A stretch of DNA of 61,907 nucleotides. It comes from CAKZQX01 sp034435975 (GTDB lineage Bacteria > Chloroflexota > Chloroflexia > Chloroflexales > Chloroflexaceae). The notes beneath the pieces were generated by a model, which was not told the DNA's origin, did no database searches, and saw only the letters and a program-made list of their open reading frames with translations. Positions 44,341-53,959 of this stretch are shown here, piece after piece. Each line of letters starts with the position of its first letter. Position 1 is the first letter of the stretch. Both the position numbers and the translations under genes were made by a program. The stretch lies in assembly GCA_034435975.1 (NCBI GenBank), contig DAOTWD010000017.1, positions 1 through 61,907 on the forward strand. Reading direction: 5' to 3'.

Positions 44341-44780
44341 AGTCCCTCAACCAGTATGGCTGCGTGTGTCACCACACGAACACAACATTTTGTGATACTT
44401 CTATGATACCATACTGTGCCTGCTGGTGCGCCGTGATATACACATACGTTCTGGACAGATTGCTTAACATCTGTCTGAACCGTGAGTATGTGAGGGACTT
44501 CACTCTGCACGATTTGCTCTTCCTTCGTGGTGGGTAGCATGGGAGTTCCTGGAGAGTGCCCTTCACCCACACCCTCTGAATCTCTGTTACACGCCACAAA
44601 CTTTTCAGGCAGTCTCCGGGGGCAGGAAATCACCGCCTGCGCCCCACCACAGTACAAAATTCATCATTCCCAACACATGTACATCGGATCTGACTGACTG
44701 CTGCTTCATGGCTCTAATAGTCACCAGACCCTATGCTATAATATGTACAATTCGTGGTTCTGTGGTAAGGAGGCATAGCA
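44341..44780. other. Divergent gap between trpA and the PucC-like gene
   Basis: No gene is seen. TGC-TATAAT (44734-44742) is an extended -10 element about 39 nt before the transporter start, with AAGGAGG at 44768. The rest of the gap shows no recognisable RNA. Confidence 0.5.
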
Positions 44781-46214
44781 ATGCTTACAGTCCGAAACCA
44801 GCTCGGACGTCTCGCTGCATTGTTGCGTCGGTATCAAGACTGGCTTGACCGACACAAGAGGCTCAAATACTGGCTTCATGTTCTGCGTCTGGGGTTATTT
44901 CAGTTTGGGATGGGACTCTCACTGGCACCGCTCACGGGTACCTTGAACCGGGTATTGATTGATGAGGCAGGTATACCTGCGGTTGCAGTAGGTTTTCTGA
45001 TCTCAATTCACTATTTTGTCTCTCCCGCCCGCGTGTTGATTGGCTTTCGTTCTGATCAAGATCGGGCTGCAGGCCACTGGCGCACGCCCTACCTCGTGTT
45101 TGGGGCTATGCTCACTTATGGTGGGTTGGCCACGGCACCCTTCTCACTCATCTTGCTCGGCGGTGATGGTCATCTAAGCTTCTGGGTCGCGCTGGTGGTT
45201 TGTACGGCAATTTTTCTGGCCTATGGGATCGGGGCAAATGTAGTGGAAACGATTTATCTGGCGCTGGTGAGCGATATTACCGAACCCAGGGAACGGGGAC
45301 GAACGCTGGCGGTGCTGTGGATCATGCTCATTATGGGTACCATCGTCAGTTCGGTGATCGTGGGGCTGTTCTTGATTGACTATACGCCCGTCCGCCTCAT
45401 TCGTGTCATGCAAGGCTCAGCCGTGGTGTTTGTGGTGCTAACGCTGCTGTCGATGTTGGGACAGGAACGCATCCGTCCTGACGGAACGATTGACAATCCC
45501 CATGGCGAGATTCATGTGCGGATGGCGCTGGGTGAGTCGCTGCGCTTGCTGGCCAATCACCGGCTCTTACTGGGGGTGTTCATCCTGCTCTTCCTGGCGA
45601 CCATATCGTTTGCGACGCATGATGTGCTGCTCGAACCGTATGGTGGTCAGGTGCTGGATATGAGTGTTGCCGCTACGACGCGCCTGACAGCGCTGTGGGG
45701 CATTGCAATGCTCGTGGCAATTGTGCTGGCGGGGTGGTGGTTGTGGCGCGGCAGTTCACCGGTACTGCTGATTGCGCTCGGCTGTGCAACAGGGGCACTG
45801 GGCTTCCTGGTGATTGGCTACGCCAGCGATGCCGAGCTGATCAACCCGTTTCGGGCGGGTGTCTGGTTTATCGGGATGGGGCGCGGCATGTTTGTCGTTG
45901 GTAGCCTCTCGCTGGTGATGTCGATTACTGACCGCCATCACGCCGGGCTGTTCCTGGGCTTGTGGGGGGTGTCGCAGGCGCTGGCGCAGGGCCTGGGCAC
46001 GATTGGCGGTGGTCTCACCCGTGACATTGCGCACTATCTGACCGGCAGTGTGGTGATTGGCTATACGACAGTCTATGCGGCGTCACTGATCGGGTTGATC
46101 TTGTCACTGCTGTTGCTGGTGTTTATGCGGCTCGAACGTCACTTCAAGGAGGGTGCTGTTCGTTCACCCTGGGCCAACTTGCAGGATGTGCCGGCCGATC
46201 AGGTGTTGTTTTAG
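44781..46214 (+). CDS. BCD-family MFS transporter (PucC/LhaA-like)
   Basis: 477 residues with about twelve helices. LRLGLFQFGMGLSLAPLTGT near residue 35 is the opening motif of the bacteriochlorophyll-delivery (BCD) major facilitator family, and SDITEPRERGRTLAVLWIML near 155 is its central MFS-type loop. Members assist assembly of light-harvesting complexes or movement of (bacterio)chlorophyll. The C-terminal helix ends in a charged tail. The start is supported by AAGGAGG and an extended -10 promoter. It is not accompanied by other photosynthesis genes. It is the strongest phototrophy marker of the window. Confidence 0.88.
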   Translation: MLTVRNQLGRLAALLRRYQDWLDRHKRLKYWLHVLRLGLFQFGMGLSLAPLTGTLNRVLIDEAGIPAVAVGFLISIHYFVSPARVLIGFRSDQDRAAGHWRTPYLVFGAMLTYGGLATAPFSLILLGGDGHLSFWVALVVCTAIFLAYGIGANVVETIYLALVSDITEPRERGRTLAVLWIMLIMGTIVSSVIVGLFLIDYTPVRLIRVMQGSAVVFVVLTLLSMLGQERIRPDGTIDNPHGEIHVRMALGESLRLLANHRLLLGVFILLFLATISFATHDVLLEPYGGQVLDMSVAATTRLTALWGIAMLVAIVLAGWWLWRGSSPVLLIALGCATGALGFLVIGYASDAELINPFRAGVWFIGMGRGMFVVGSLSLVMSITDRHHAGLFLGLWGVSQALAQGLGTIGGGLTRDIAHYLTGSVVIGYTTVYAASLIGLILSLLLLVFMRLERHFKEGAVRSPWANLQDVPADQVLF

Positions 46215-46229
46215 GGCCCTGGAACACCC

Positions 46230-46400
46230 GGAACGTAGGAGCGCCGGGAGCGTGGGAACGTTCAAGCGTGGGAGCATTCGAGGGTGGGCCAGATCTCGCC
46301 CTGGAGGAAATGTCTATCAACAACGTCACTGTCCAACAGTTAACAGTTGGCGTGATGTGAAGCGGTGGAGCGTGGGAGCGTGGGAGTGTTCAAGTTCACA
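46230..46400. repeat. Degenerate GCGTGGGAGC repeats
   Basis: Several copies of GCGTGGGAGC-type words and AACGTTCAAG-type pieces between 46238 and 46395, with no reading frame. A low-complexity intergenic repeat; similar words occur at 55094-55180. Confidence 0.45.
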
Positions 46401-46498
46401 AGGGAGTTGAACGACGCAACCCACGCAGCCCACGCAGGCAGAAGGTTTGATGGCTACCCCTGGCTATAACCAAGGTAGTTGAGTCGCGTGTATTTACC

Positions 46499-46851
46499 CT
46501 ACAACGCTACCCGGTCATTGATGTTGCTCTCGTACCCAAAGAGGATGCGACTCGATGAAACGTACTCGCCCTGGAACTCCCGACGGTGCTGATTGATGAA
46601 CCAGACCACCGCGGGGCGCAGCGGAATGCCTGTCTCCGCGGTGGTGAGCAACCATCTGAGATCCTCAGCCCACGATCGATCCGCCGCTACTTCCGCCAGG
46701 GTGCGGGCTTGCAGAGAACTTGCCACGCGCAACCGGAGCGCGATGTCGGCCGCAAGGGTAATGGCGAGATGGTCGAAGATCCCATGCCCACTGCTGAAGA
46801 ACGACAAGTCGTAGAGCAGTTCACCAGCCAGCAGCCCTGGAAGGCCCCAAA
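46499..46851 (-). pseudogene. Fragment of an unidentified gene
   Basis: The minus frame from about 46851 to 46499 reads FWGLPGLLAGELLYDLSFFS, then GHGIFDHLAITLAADIALRL and LRPAVVWFINQHRREFQGEY, ending INDRVAL. It is protein-like in composition, but upstream of F there is a TGA and no start codon or ribosome site. It is probably the tail of a truncated gene. The family is not recognised; no function is proposed. Confidence 0.45.
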
Positions 46852-46861
46852 ATGACTGAAC

Positions 46862-47113
46862 GTTGAGTCATAATGGTGTGTGGTTCTTTGGTAAAACCAG
46901 TGGATACAAGGAAAGGACAAACAAAACTGAGTTTTGCGTTATCTATGACTCACGTCTCAAATCTGTCGTATTGACAACACGTGGTGGGGCGTTACGAGTA
47001 CTGCACCGTCCTCGCCAAAGTTCATGGCAGGTTGATTGCTTTCATAGATTTTTTCCAAAGAGAGTATAGCAACGTTGAAAACTACAGCGACGTACCGCAC
47101 CACCCAATATCTT
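46862..47113. other. Gap between the fragment and uvrA
   Basis: About 250 nt with no gene and no recognisable hairpin. It ends at the stop of uvrA. Confidence 0.3.
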
Positions 47114-50100
47114 TCAAGCGGCCACCGATAGCACCGTGGTGGTGAGCAGTTCGCGCAAAAATTGCCCGGTAAACGAGCTATCCACCCGGGCCACCTGCTC
47201 AGGGGTACCCTGGGCCACGATCATGCCCCCGCTGTCGCCGCCTTCCGGCCCCAGGTCGATCACCCAGTCGGCGGTTTTAATCACATCCAGGTTGTGTTCG
47301 ATTACGATCACCGTGTTACCCGCCGCTACCAGACGGTGAAGTACCTGGAGCAGATTCTGTATATCAGCGAAATGCAGTCCCGTGGTCGGCTCATCCAGGA
47401 TGTAGAGCGTGCGCCCGGTGGCAACCCGTGCCAGTTCCTTCGCCAGCTTGACCCGCTGCGCCTCGCCGCCGCTCAAGGTGGTGGCGGGCTGACCGAGCTT
47501 GATATAATCCAGGCCAACATCGTGCAGCGTTTGCAGAATGCGCCGCACCCGGGGCACCTTGTCGAAGAACTCCAGCGCTGTTTGCACATCCATATCCAGC
47601 ACATCGGCAATCGTTTTGCCACGATAGCGTACCTGCAATGTCTCGCGGTTATAGCGTTTGCCTTTGCACACATCGCAGCGCACCCAGACATCGGCCAGGA
47701 ACTGCATATCAATCCGAATCTCGCCGTTGCCCTCGCAGGCCTCACAGCGCCCGCCCTTGAGATTGAACGAGAAGCGGCCCGGATCGTAGCCACGCAGTCT
47801 GGCCTCCGGGGTCTGGGCAAAGAGGTTGCGCAACAGATCGAACAGCTTGACATAGGTCGCCGGGTTGCTGCGCGGTGTGCGGCCAATTGGCTGCTGGTCA
47901 ATATTGATCACTTTATCCAGATACTCAATGCCCAGAATGTTGCGATGTGGGCCTGGGCGTATCTGAGCGCGGTGCAGGCGTCCCGCCAGCGCCGGGTAGA
48001 GCGTCTCGCTGATCAGCGATGATTTACCACTGCCGCTGACACCGGTAATGGCAATAAAACAGCCGAGAGGGAAGCGCACATCAAGATCGCGCAGATTATT
48101 CATCGTTGCACCCTGGATCTCCAGCCAGGTATCCCCCGGTATGCGCCGCCAGGGAGGAGTGGTTATCTCCAGTTTTCCACTGAGATAATCGCCAGTAAGC
48201 GAGCCGCTCTGACAAACCACCTCTGGCGGGCCAGCCGCAACGACCATCCCACCCTTCACACCCGCCCCCGGCCCAAAGTCCACAATCCAGTCTGCACTCT
48301 GCATCGTCTCCAGATCATGCTCAACCACCACCAGCGTGTTGCCCAGATCGCGCAGCCGCAGGAGCGAGTTCAGCAACTTGCGGTTGTCGCGCTGATGCAG
48401 GCCAATGCTTGGCTCATCGAGAATGTAGGTGACGCCCACCAGCCCGCTGCCAATCTGCGATGCGAGCCGAATGCGCTGCGCTTCACCGCCACTAAGCGTT
48501 GGAGCCGCTCGCTCCAGCGTCAAATAGTGCAACCCGACGTTGAGCAAGAAGCCCAGCCGCTCACGGATCTCCTTCAGCACCTCACCCGCAATCTCAAGCT
48601 GCGTGGCGGTCAATTGCGGCAAGGCACTGATCATGAACGGGGTTGAGCGCGAGGGCTGGTCACTCTGCCCGGGTGGCTGTGCGTCGTCGGTGCGGTGCAT
48701 AAGCGTGACTGTCCAGTCATACGCGGCGTCAATATTCAGGCGACACACATCGTGGATGCTCAGACCACCCACGGTCACAGCCAGACTCTCTGGTCGCAGG
48801 CGGGCACCATGGCAGGCCGGGCAGGGCTGATCGCTCATAAACTGGGCATAGTATTCGCGGGTATGGTCGCTGCTGGTTTGCATGAAGCGCCGCCGGATCT
48901 CGCCGGCGAGACCCTCCCAGGGTCGATAAAACTCACCATGACTGCCGTGTTCGTTATTCCAGGTAAAGCGGATTTTCTCGCCCCCGCTGCCGGCGATCAG
49001 CACCTCGCGTTGCCGCTCAGTCAGTTGCTCCCAGGGTGTGTCCAGGTCAAAACCATAGTGATCGGCAATCGCAACCAGCGAGCGATAGGCCCAGGAGTCA
49101 CGCTTCTTCTGTAATTCGCCCCAATACGGTACGGCACCCTCATGCAACGACAACCGCGGGTTGGGTACCAGCAGGGTTGGATCAACTTCCATACAGGTTC
49201 CCAGACCTCCACAGATGGGACAGGCACCCTGTGGTGCGTTGAACGAAAACATCTGCGGCGATAGTTCGGGGAAAGAAATACCGCAGTGCGTACACGTATT
49301 GGCTTCGCTCATCAGCCACTCGGCTGGCAGCGCCGCATCAGGTATCGCTGCTGTCCCATCATTTGCCGCAGACTGACTGCCAATTGCGGAAGGTGAGGTG
49401 GAAGCAACCACGCTGATCAGCACCTGCCCCTCACCGATGCGCAACGCGGTCTCCATACTGTCTGTCAGGCGGGTCACAAAGCTGTGCCACTCTTCGGTAA
49501 TGGGGACGCTTTCCAGAGCGGCAGCGTCCGGTTGCTGTTCGGGCATCACCAGGCGATCAACCACCACTTCAATCGTATGCTTAACCTTCTTGTTTAGCTT
49601 GATCTCGTCGTTCAGATCGTGAATTTGCCCATCCACACGCACACGGACAAAGCCCTCGGCCCGTGCTTCGGCAAATACGTCCTTATATTCGCCCTTGCGC
49701 TGCAACACCAGCGGGGCTAGAATCATAAATCGGGTACCTGGCGGCAAGGCCAGCACCCGATCCACCATCTGGTCGGCTGTTTGCGCCCCCACTTCACGCC
49801 CGCATTGATGGCAGTGTGCCGTCCCGACACGCGCAAAGAGCAAGCGCAGATAATCGTAGATTTCGGTGATGGTGCCGACCGTGCTGCGTGGATTCTTGCT
49901 GGCGCTCTTCTGCTCAATCGCAATCGTGGGCGATAGTCCCTCGATAACGTCTACCTCTGGCTTTTCCATCTGCCCCAGGAACTGGCGTGCATAGGCCGAG
50001 AGGCTCTCCACATAGCGCCGTTGCCCCTCAGCATATAACGTATCGAAGGCGAGCGAGCTTTTGCCTGATCCTGACACGCCAGTCAGGACGACCAGCTTCT

Positions 50101-50176
50101 CGCGTGGGATCTCGACATCAACCCCCTTGAGATTATGCTCACGTGCGCCCCTGATGACAATTTTATCTCTAGACAT
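47114..50176 (-). CDS. uvrA: Excinuclease ABC subunit A
   Basis: Damage-recognising ATPase of nucleotide excision repair. The start is ATG 50176 (MSRDKIVIRGAREHNLKGVD); frames from 50221 add unrelated residues. 1020 residues, somewhat above the usual 940-960. Two ABC ATPase modules: Walker A TGVSGSGKSSLAFDTLYAEG near 35, signature LSGGEAQRIRLASQIGSGL near 560, second Walker A near 730, signature LSGGEAQRVKLAKEL near 905. Zinc-binding pairs: CHQCG, CTHCG...CPICG and CEACEG...CDVCKG. A Ser/Ala-rich insertion near residue 285 explains some extra length. Single gene. Confidence 0.97.
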   Translation of the reverse strand: MSRDKIVIRGAREHNLKGVDVEIPREKLVVLTGVSGSGKSSLAFDTLYAEGQRRYVESLSAYARQFLGQMEKPEVDVIEGLSPTIAIEQKSASKNPRSTVGTITEIYDYLRLLFARVGTAHCHQCGREVGAQTADQMVDRVLALPPGTRFMILAPLVLQRKGEYKDVFAEARAEGFVRVRVDGQIHDLNDEIKLNKKVKHTIEVVVDRLVMPEQQPDAAALESVPITEEWHSFVTRLTDSMETALRIGEGQVLISVVASTSPSAIGSQSAANDGTAAIPDAALPAEWLMSEANTCTHCGISFPELSPQMFSFNAPQGACPICGGLGTCMEVDPTLLVPNPRLSLHEGAVPYWGELQKKRDSWAYRSLVAIADHYGFDLDTPWEQLTERQREVLIAGSGGEKIRFTWNNEHGSHGEFYRPWEGLAGEIRRRFMQTSSDHTREYYAQFMSDQPCPACHGARLRPESLAVTVGGLSIHDVCRLNIDAAYDWTVTLMHRTDDAQPPGQSDQPSRSTPFMISALPQLTATQLEIAGEVLKEIRERLGFLLNVGLHYLTLERAAPTLSGGEAQRIRLASQIGSGLVGVTYILDEPSIGLHQRDNRKLLNSLLRLRDLGNTLVVVEHDLETMQSADWIVDFGPGAGVKGGMVVAAGPPEVVCQSGSLTGDYLSGKLEITTPPWRRIPGDTWLEIQGATMNNLRDLDVRFPLGCFIAITGVSGSGKSSLISETLYPALAGRLHRAQIRPGPHRNILGIEYLDKVINIDQQPIGRTPRSNPATYVKLFDLLRNLFAQTPEARLRGYDPGRFSFNLKGGRCEACEGNGEIRIDMQFLADVWVRCDVCKGKRYNRETLQVRYRGKTIADVLDMDVQTALEFFDKVPRVRRILQTLHDVGLDYIKLGQPATTLSGGEAQRVKLAKELARVATGRTLYILDEPTTGLHFADIQNLLQVLHRLVAAGNTVIVIEHNLDVIKTADWVIDLGPEGGDSGGMIVAQGTPEQVARVDSSFTGQFLRELLTTTVLSVAA

Positions 50177-50407
50177 GCAGGCGGTACTCCTTGTTCCCCG
50201 CAGGTGGCAATGTTTATGCAACGCCTGTGTGCTTGATCGCCAACGGCAGACGACCCCATCCCGGCGTCCACTGGCTGGTCAAAAGGGGAAGCGGGTACTG
50301 CTTGATGAGCGATACGAAGCGAGCGCCACCTGGCCGCAACGGTGCGGTGTGCAGATAGCGTGGGCAGGTTAAAACAGACGTGCTATGAGTATAGCACTCA
50401 TGCCAGT

Positions 50408-50633
50408 CTGAGTCAATTATACCGCGAATCGAGGGTGTGACGAAAAGCTCCCCCTCGCTGAAGACGAGGGGGCATCCTCCCGACCGGGGGCGTCTCCGCG
50501 AGCAGTGCACCCGGCACGGACTGAGTCAATTATACCGCGAATCGAGGGTGTGACGAAAAGCTCCCCCTCGCTGAAGACGAGGGGGCATCCTCCCGACCGG
50601 GGGCGTCTCCGCGAGCAGTGCACCCGGCACACG
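50408..50633. repeat. 113-bp direct duplication
   Basis: The unit starting AGTCAATTATACCGCGAATC (50411) recurs at 50524, 113 bp on. Each copy contains CCCCCTCG-CTGAAGA-CGAGGGGG, a stable hairpin (first copy 50450-50472), then a block with GACCGGGGGCGTCTCCGCG that recurs in the array at about 50970, 51120 and 51410. Confidence 0.75.
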
Positions 50634-50639
50634 GACGCG

Positions 50640-51480
50640 GGCACGCCGGAGCCGTGCCCTACAATGCGCCCGGATGCGCGCCCCGAGGTGCGGGATGGAT
50701 CTGGGTGCGCGTCCCACCGGGGCGCGGGGCGGGTCTGGGTGTGCGTCCCGCCGGGACACGGACACGGGCACGCCGGAGCCGTACCCTACAGCGGGCAGGC
50801 GGTGAACCTGGGTGCGCGACCCTCCGGGGCGCGGACACGGGCACGCCGGAGCCGTACCCTACAGCGGGCAGGCGGTGAACCTGGGTGCGCGTCCCTCCGG
50901 GGCGCGGGGCGGGTCTGGGTGTGCGTCCCACCGGGGCGTGGGGCGGACGAGGGGGCATCCTCCCGACCGGGGGCGTCTCCGCGGGCGGGTGCACCCGGCA
51001 CGGACGAGGGCACGCCAGAGCCGTGCCCTACAATGCGCCCGGATGCGTGCCCCGAGGTGCAGGACGGGTCTGGGTGCGCGTCCCACCGGGGCGTGGGGCG
51101 GACGAGGGGGCATCCTCCCGACCGGGGGCGTCTCCGCGGGCGGGTGTACCCGGCACACGGACGCGGGCACGCCGGAGCCGTGCCCTACAGCGGGCAGGCG
51201 GTGAACCTGGGTGCGCGACCCTCCGGGGCGCGGGGCGGGTCTGGGTGCGCGTCCCGCCGGGGGCGTCTCCGCGAGTAGTGCACCTGGCACGGACGCGGGC
51301 CCGCCGGAGCCGTGCCCTACAATGGGTCGGGGTGCGCGACCCACCCGGGCGCGGGGCGGGTCGGGGTGCGCGTCCCACCGGGGCGCGGGGCGGACGAGGG
51401 GGCATCCTCCCGACCGGGGGCGTCTCCGCGGGCGGGTGTACCCGGCACACGGATGAGGGCACGCCGGAGCCGTGCCCTAC
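50640..51480. repeat. GC-rich repeat array, second (inverted) copy
   Basis: Made of GGGCACGCCGGAGCCGTGCC, CTACAGCGGGCAGGCGGTGA, ACCTGGGTGCGCGTCCC and CACCGGGGCGCGGGGCGGG type words in varying order. These are the reverse complements of the words at 38.17-38.69 kb, so the two arrays face each other. No gene is supported; long reading frames on both strands are composition artefacts. Confidence 0.75.
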
Positions 51481-51718
51481 AGTCTCATCAGCACGCTCCG
51501 GTAACATTTGTTCACACTCTGTTCATCGTCCGGTTGTGGTTTGTCGCTGCTGTCGTGACAAATGACTGCTATACTGAGATCAGTGGAGTATACGAACTCT
51601 GCGAACCTGTCTGAACAGCTTACGGTGCAGAGGTCAGGGTTGATCTGTGCTGGTACCGGCACATGCATCTCCGTAGCACCTATGTGCGCCTATCTTGAAT
51701 AGTATGGAGGGTATAACT

Positions 51719-52870
51719 ATGCGATTTCGAATAACAACGTTGGTGTTGCTGCTCATCAATGCACTGGTCGTAAGCGCGTGTAGTCAGGCACAGACCACCA
51801 TCTCAGCCGAAGAGATTATGCAACGGATGGAGGCGGCACGCGACGCGATGCAGGATATTCGTGCCACTGTCGCTTTTGACTTTACATCGCCAGAGAAGAG
51901 CGGTAGCATGCTTATGGAGACCTGGCTCAAAAAGACCGATCAAACCGATGCGCAGGATCGCCCGATCAACATGATGCGCATCGAGGTGCGCGAAGCATCG
52001 GAAGCGCAATTGCAGGATGCCCGCTTTGTCAGCGATGGTGAGACATTCTGGGTCTATCATCCTGACGAGAATCGCGTTTTGACCGGCACACGCGAGGATC
52101 TGGCCAGGCAGCCGATGACTGACGCAGCAGGGGCAGCACGGACATTTGAGGATATGCTGCAACGTGGTCTGGATGCTTTTGATATTGAGGTACTGGGCGA
52201 AGAGCAGATTGCTGGTCAGAATACCTGGAAACTGCGCCTGACCCCGGCCAGCGATACCCAGCAGCAGCTTCAACTGGATCGTGTCGTGCACGTGACAATG
52301 TGGGTGGACGAGGAACTGGCGTTGCCACTCCGCATTGATGTTGATGCCAGCGATATGGGCCAGGCACTGTTTGAGGTGCGCTCGCTGGATATAGATAGTG
52401 GCTTGAGTGCTGATCTCTTTACCTTTACCGTACCTGAGGGGGCCGAGGTAGTGAACGTGGCTGAACTGGCGGCGCAAATGCGTCCCCGTTCGCTGTCACT
52501 GGAGGAAGCCGCGGCTGAGGTCAATTTTGTGCTGCTCAGTCCTGCCGATTTGCCGCTTGATGCGACGCTGGTTGATGTGCAGGTGATCGGTGATAGGATG
52601 GTGATCCAGAACTATGTGGGCAGTCAGGTGACGTTCAGTATTGTGCAGAGTAGCGATGATCTGGGAACCGAGCGGCAGCCACCAGTTGGTAGCGAGGTGC
52701 GGACGATCACGGTGCGAGAACAGGAGGCGACGCTGATTACCAGTGGTGATGATCAACCAGGCAGCCTGTTGCGCTGGGTTGAAGACGACGTGCGCATTAT
52801 TGTCGCCGGTACGCTGAGTGCCGACGATGCGGTGCGCGTCGCTGAGGCTTTGCAGTCATTGGATACCTGA
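51719..52870 (+). CDS. Outer-membrane-lipoprotein-sorting-like (LolA/DUF4367) lipoprotein
   Basis: 383 residues from the ATG at 51719, which follows GGAGGGTATAACT; an upstream ATG at 51695 is possible. The lipobox VVSAC near residue 20 anchors it on the outer face. Residues 30-240 have the LolA-like beta-sheet pattern (ISAEEIMQRMEAARDAMQDI, then SDGETFWVYHPDENRVLTGT and LRLTPASDTQQQLQLDRVVH). The C-terminal domain (residues about 270-383) contains FVLLSPADLPLDATLVDVQV and SLLRWVEDDVRIIVAGTLSA, a DUF4367-type fold. The following gene is a LolD-like ATPase 216 nt downstream, which suggests a lipoprotein or peptide export link. Confidence 0.8.
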   Translation: MRFRITTLVLLLINALVVSACSQAQTTISAEEIMQRMEAARDAMQDIRATVAFDFTSPEKSGSMLMETWLKKTDQTDAQDRPINMMRIEVREASEAQLQDARFVSDGETFWVYHPDENRVLTGTREDLARQPMTDAAGAARTFEDMLQRGLDAFDIEVLGEEQIAGQNTWKLRLTPASDTQQQLQLDRVVHVTMWVDEELALPLRIDVDASDMGQALFEVRSLDIDSGLSADLFTFTVPEGAEVVNVAELAAQMRPRSLSLEEAAAEVNFVLLSPADLPLDATLVDVQVIGDRMVIQNYVGSQVTFSIVQSSDDLGTERQPPVGSEVRTITVREQEATLITSGDDQPGSLLRWVEDDVRIIVAGTLSADDAVRVAEALQSLDT

Positions 52871-53086
52871 CACGATGCATGGGTCGTCTTCTCTCTTCGT
52901 CCGATCTTGACCTACAAGACGGTATTGGTTAGCGGCAGCGTGGAAGCGGCTTGCTTCTGGCTCCCAATTTTCGTCGTAAGCGAAAATCGGGGGCCAGAAA
53001 GAGACCGGGTACCGTTCTATCGCAGGCGAAAAAGACCGTAGCGACGAGTGACCGTGTAACCCGCGTAAAAAAGGACGAGGGCTAGA

Positions 53087-53809
53087 GTGACACAGACACA
53101 ACCGCTGATCCGCACCGTCGCGCTGGCGCGACGCTATCCGATGGGCAAGACATTTGTTGATGCGCTGCGTGGCGTTGATGTGCAGATTCAGCGTGGGGAA
53201 TTGGTGGCGCTGGTTGGCCCCAGTGGGAGTGGTAAATCAACGCTGCTGCATCTGGTGGGGGGCCTGGTGCGCCCCACCAGCGGCGAGGTGTGGGTGGACG
53301 ACCTGGAACTGGGACGCAGCAGTGACCGCGATCTGGTTGCCTATCGTCGTGATCGCCTCGGCTTTGTCTTTCAAAACTTCAACTTGATGCCCATTCTCAG
53401 CGCGGTCGAGAATGTCGAAGTTCCGCTGATGCTGGCGAACATAGCCCCTCGTGTACGCCGCGAACGGGCGCTGGCGCTGTTGACCCAACTGGGACTCGGC
53501 CAGCGGGCGCTCCATCGTCCGTCCGAGTTGAGCGGCGGCGAGCAGCAGCGGGTGGCGATTGCCCGGGCGCTGGTGAACCACCCACAACTCATTCTGGCCG
53601 ATGAGCCAACCGGCAATCTGGATAGCACAACAGGCAAAGACATTATGCGCCTCTTGCAGCACTTGATCCGCGAGGAGGGATTGACCTTGCTGCTGGTGAC
53701 ACACGACATGCAGGTTGCGCAGTATGCCGACCGCATTATCTACCTGCGTGATGGTTGTGTGCAGCGCATTGAGCAGGTGGCGCATCCCAATGGTGTCGTC
53801 ATCTTATGA
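53087..53809 (+). CDS. LolD/MacB-type ABC transporter ATP-binding protein
   Basis: 240 residues, starting with GTG at 53087. Walker A GPSGSGKSTLLHLVGGLVRP near 43, Q-loop FVFQNFNLMPILSAVENVEV near 90, signature LSGGEQQRVAIARALV near 145, Walker B LILADEPTGNLDS near 168, H-loop LLLVTHDMQVAQYADR near 205. The sequence is in the MacB/LolD/FtsE subfamily, which normally works with an FtsX-like permease. No permease lies in the window; the next gene is a broken HAD gene that overlaps its stop codon. A weak purine-rich stretch precedes the GTG. Confidence 0.9.
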   Translation: MTQTQPLIRTVALARRYPMGKTFVDALRGVDVQIQRGELVALVGPSGSGKSTLLHLVGGLVRPTSGEVWVDDLELGRSSDRDLVAYRRDRLGFVFQNFNLMPILSAVENVEVPLMLANIAPRVRRERALALLTQLGLGQRALHRPSELSGGEQQRVAIARALVNHPQLILADEPTGNLDSTTGKDIMRLLQHLIREEGLTLLLVTHDMQVAQYADRIIYLRDGCVQRIEQVAHPNGVVIL

Positions 53810-53959
53810 TTACCGCGCTTATTTTTTGACTTTGATGGCCTGATCATGGATACCGAGTCGCCTGCTTTTGAGAGCTGGCGACAGATTTACGCCGAATATA
53901 GTCAGGAACTGAAGCTGAGTCTGTGGGAGCATGCGCTGGGGACCAACCGCTTACCTTAA
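53806..53959 (+). pseudogene. Truncated, frameshifted HAD-family hydrolase
   Basis: The ATG overlaps the TGA of the ABC gene (ATGA). The frame MITALIF runs into TGA because of a seven-T stretch; with one T less it continues DFDGLIMDTESPAFESWRQI, the first motif of the HAD superfamily (DxDGxxxDTE, phosphoglucomutase type), and is lost again after about 50 codons at TNRLP-stop. Only the first quarter of a normal gene of about 230 residues remains. Confidence 0.7.

Noticed and set aside
47162..48022. 286-codon frame antisense to uvrA
   Set aside because: A shadow of the well-conserved UvrA frame.
50505..51565. 257- and 226-codon frames in the second GC-rich array
   Set aside because: Same composition artefact as the first array; the sequences are permutations of Arg/Gly/Ala/Pro words with no start signals.
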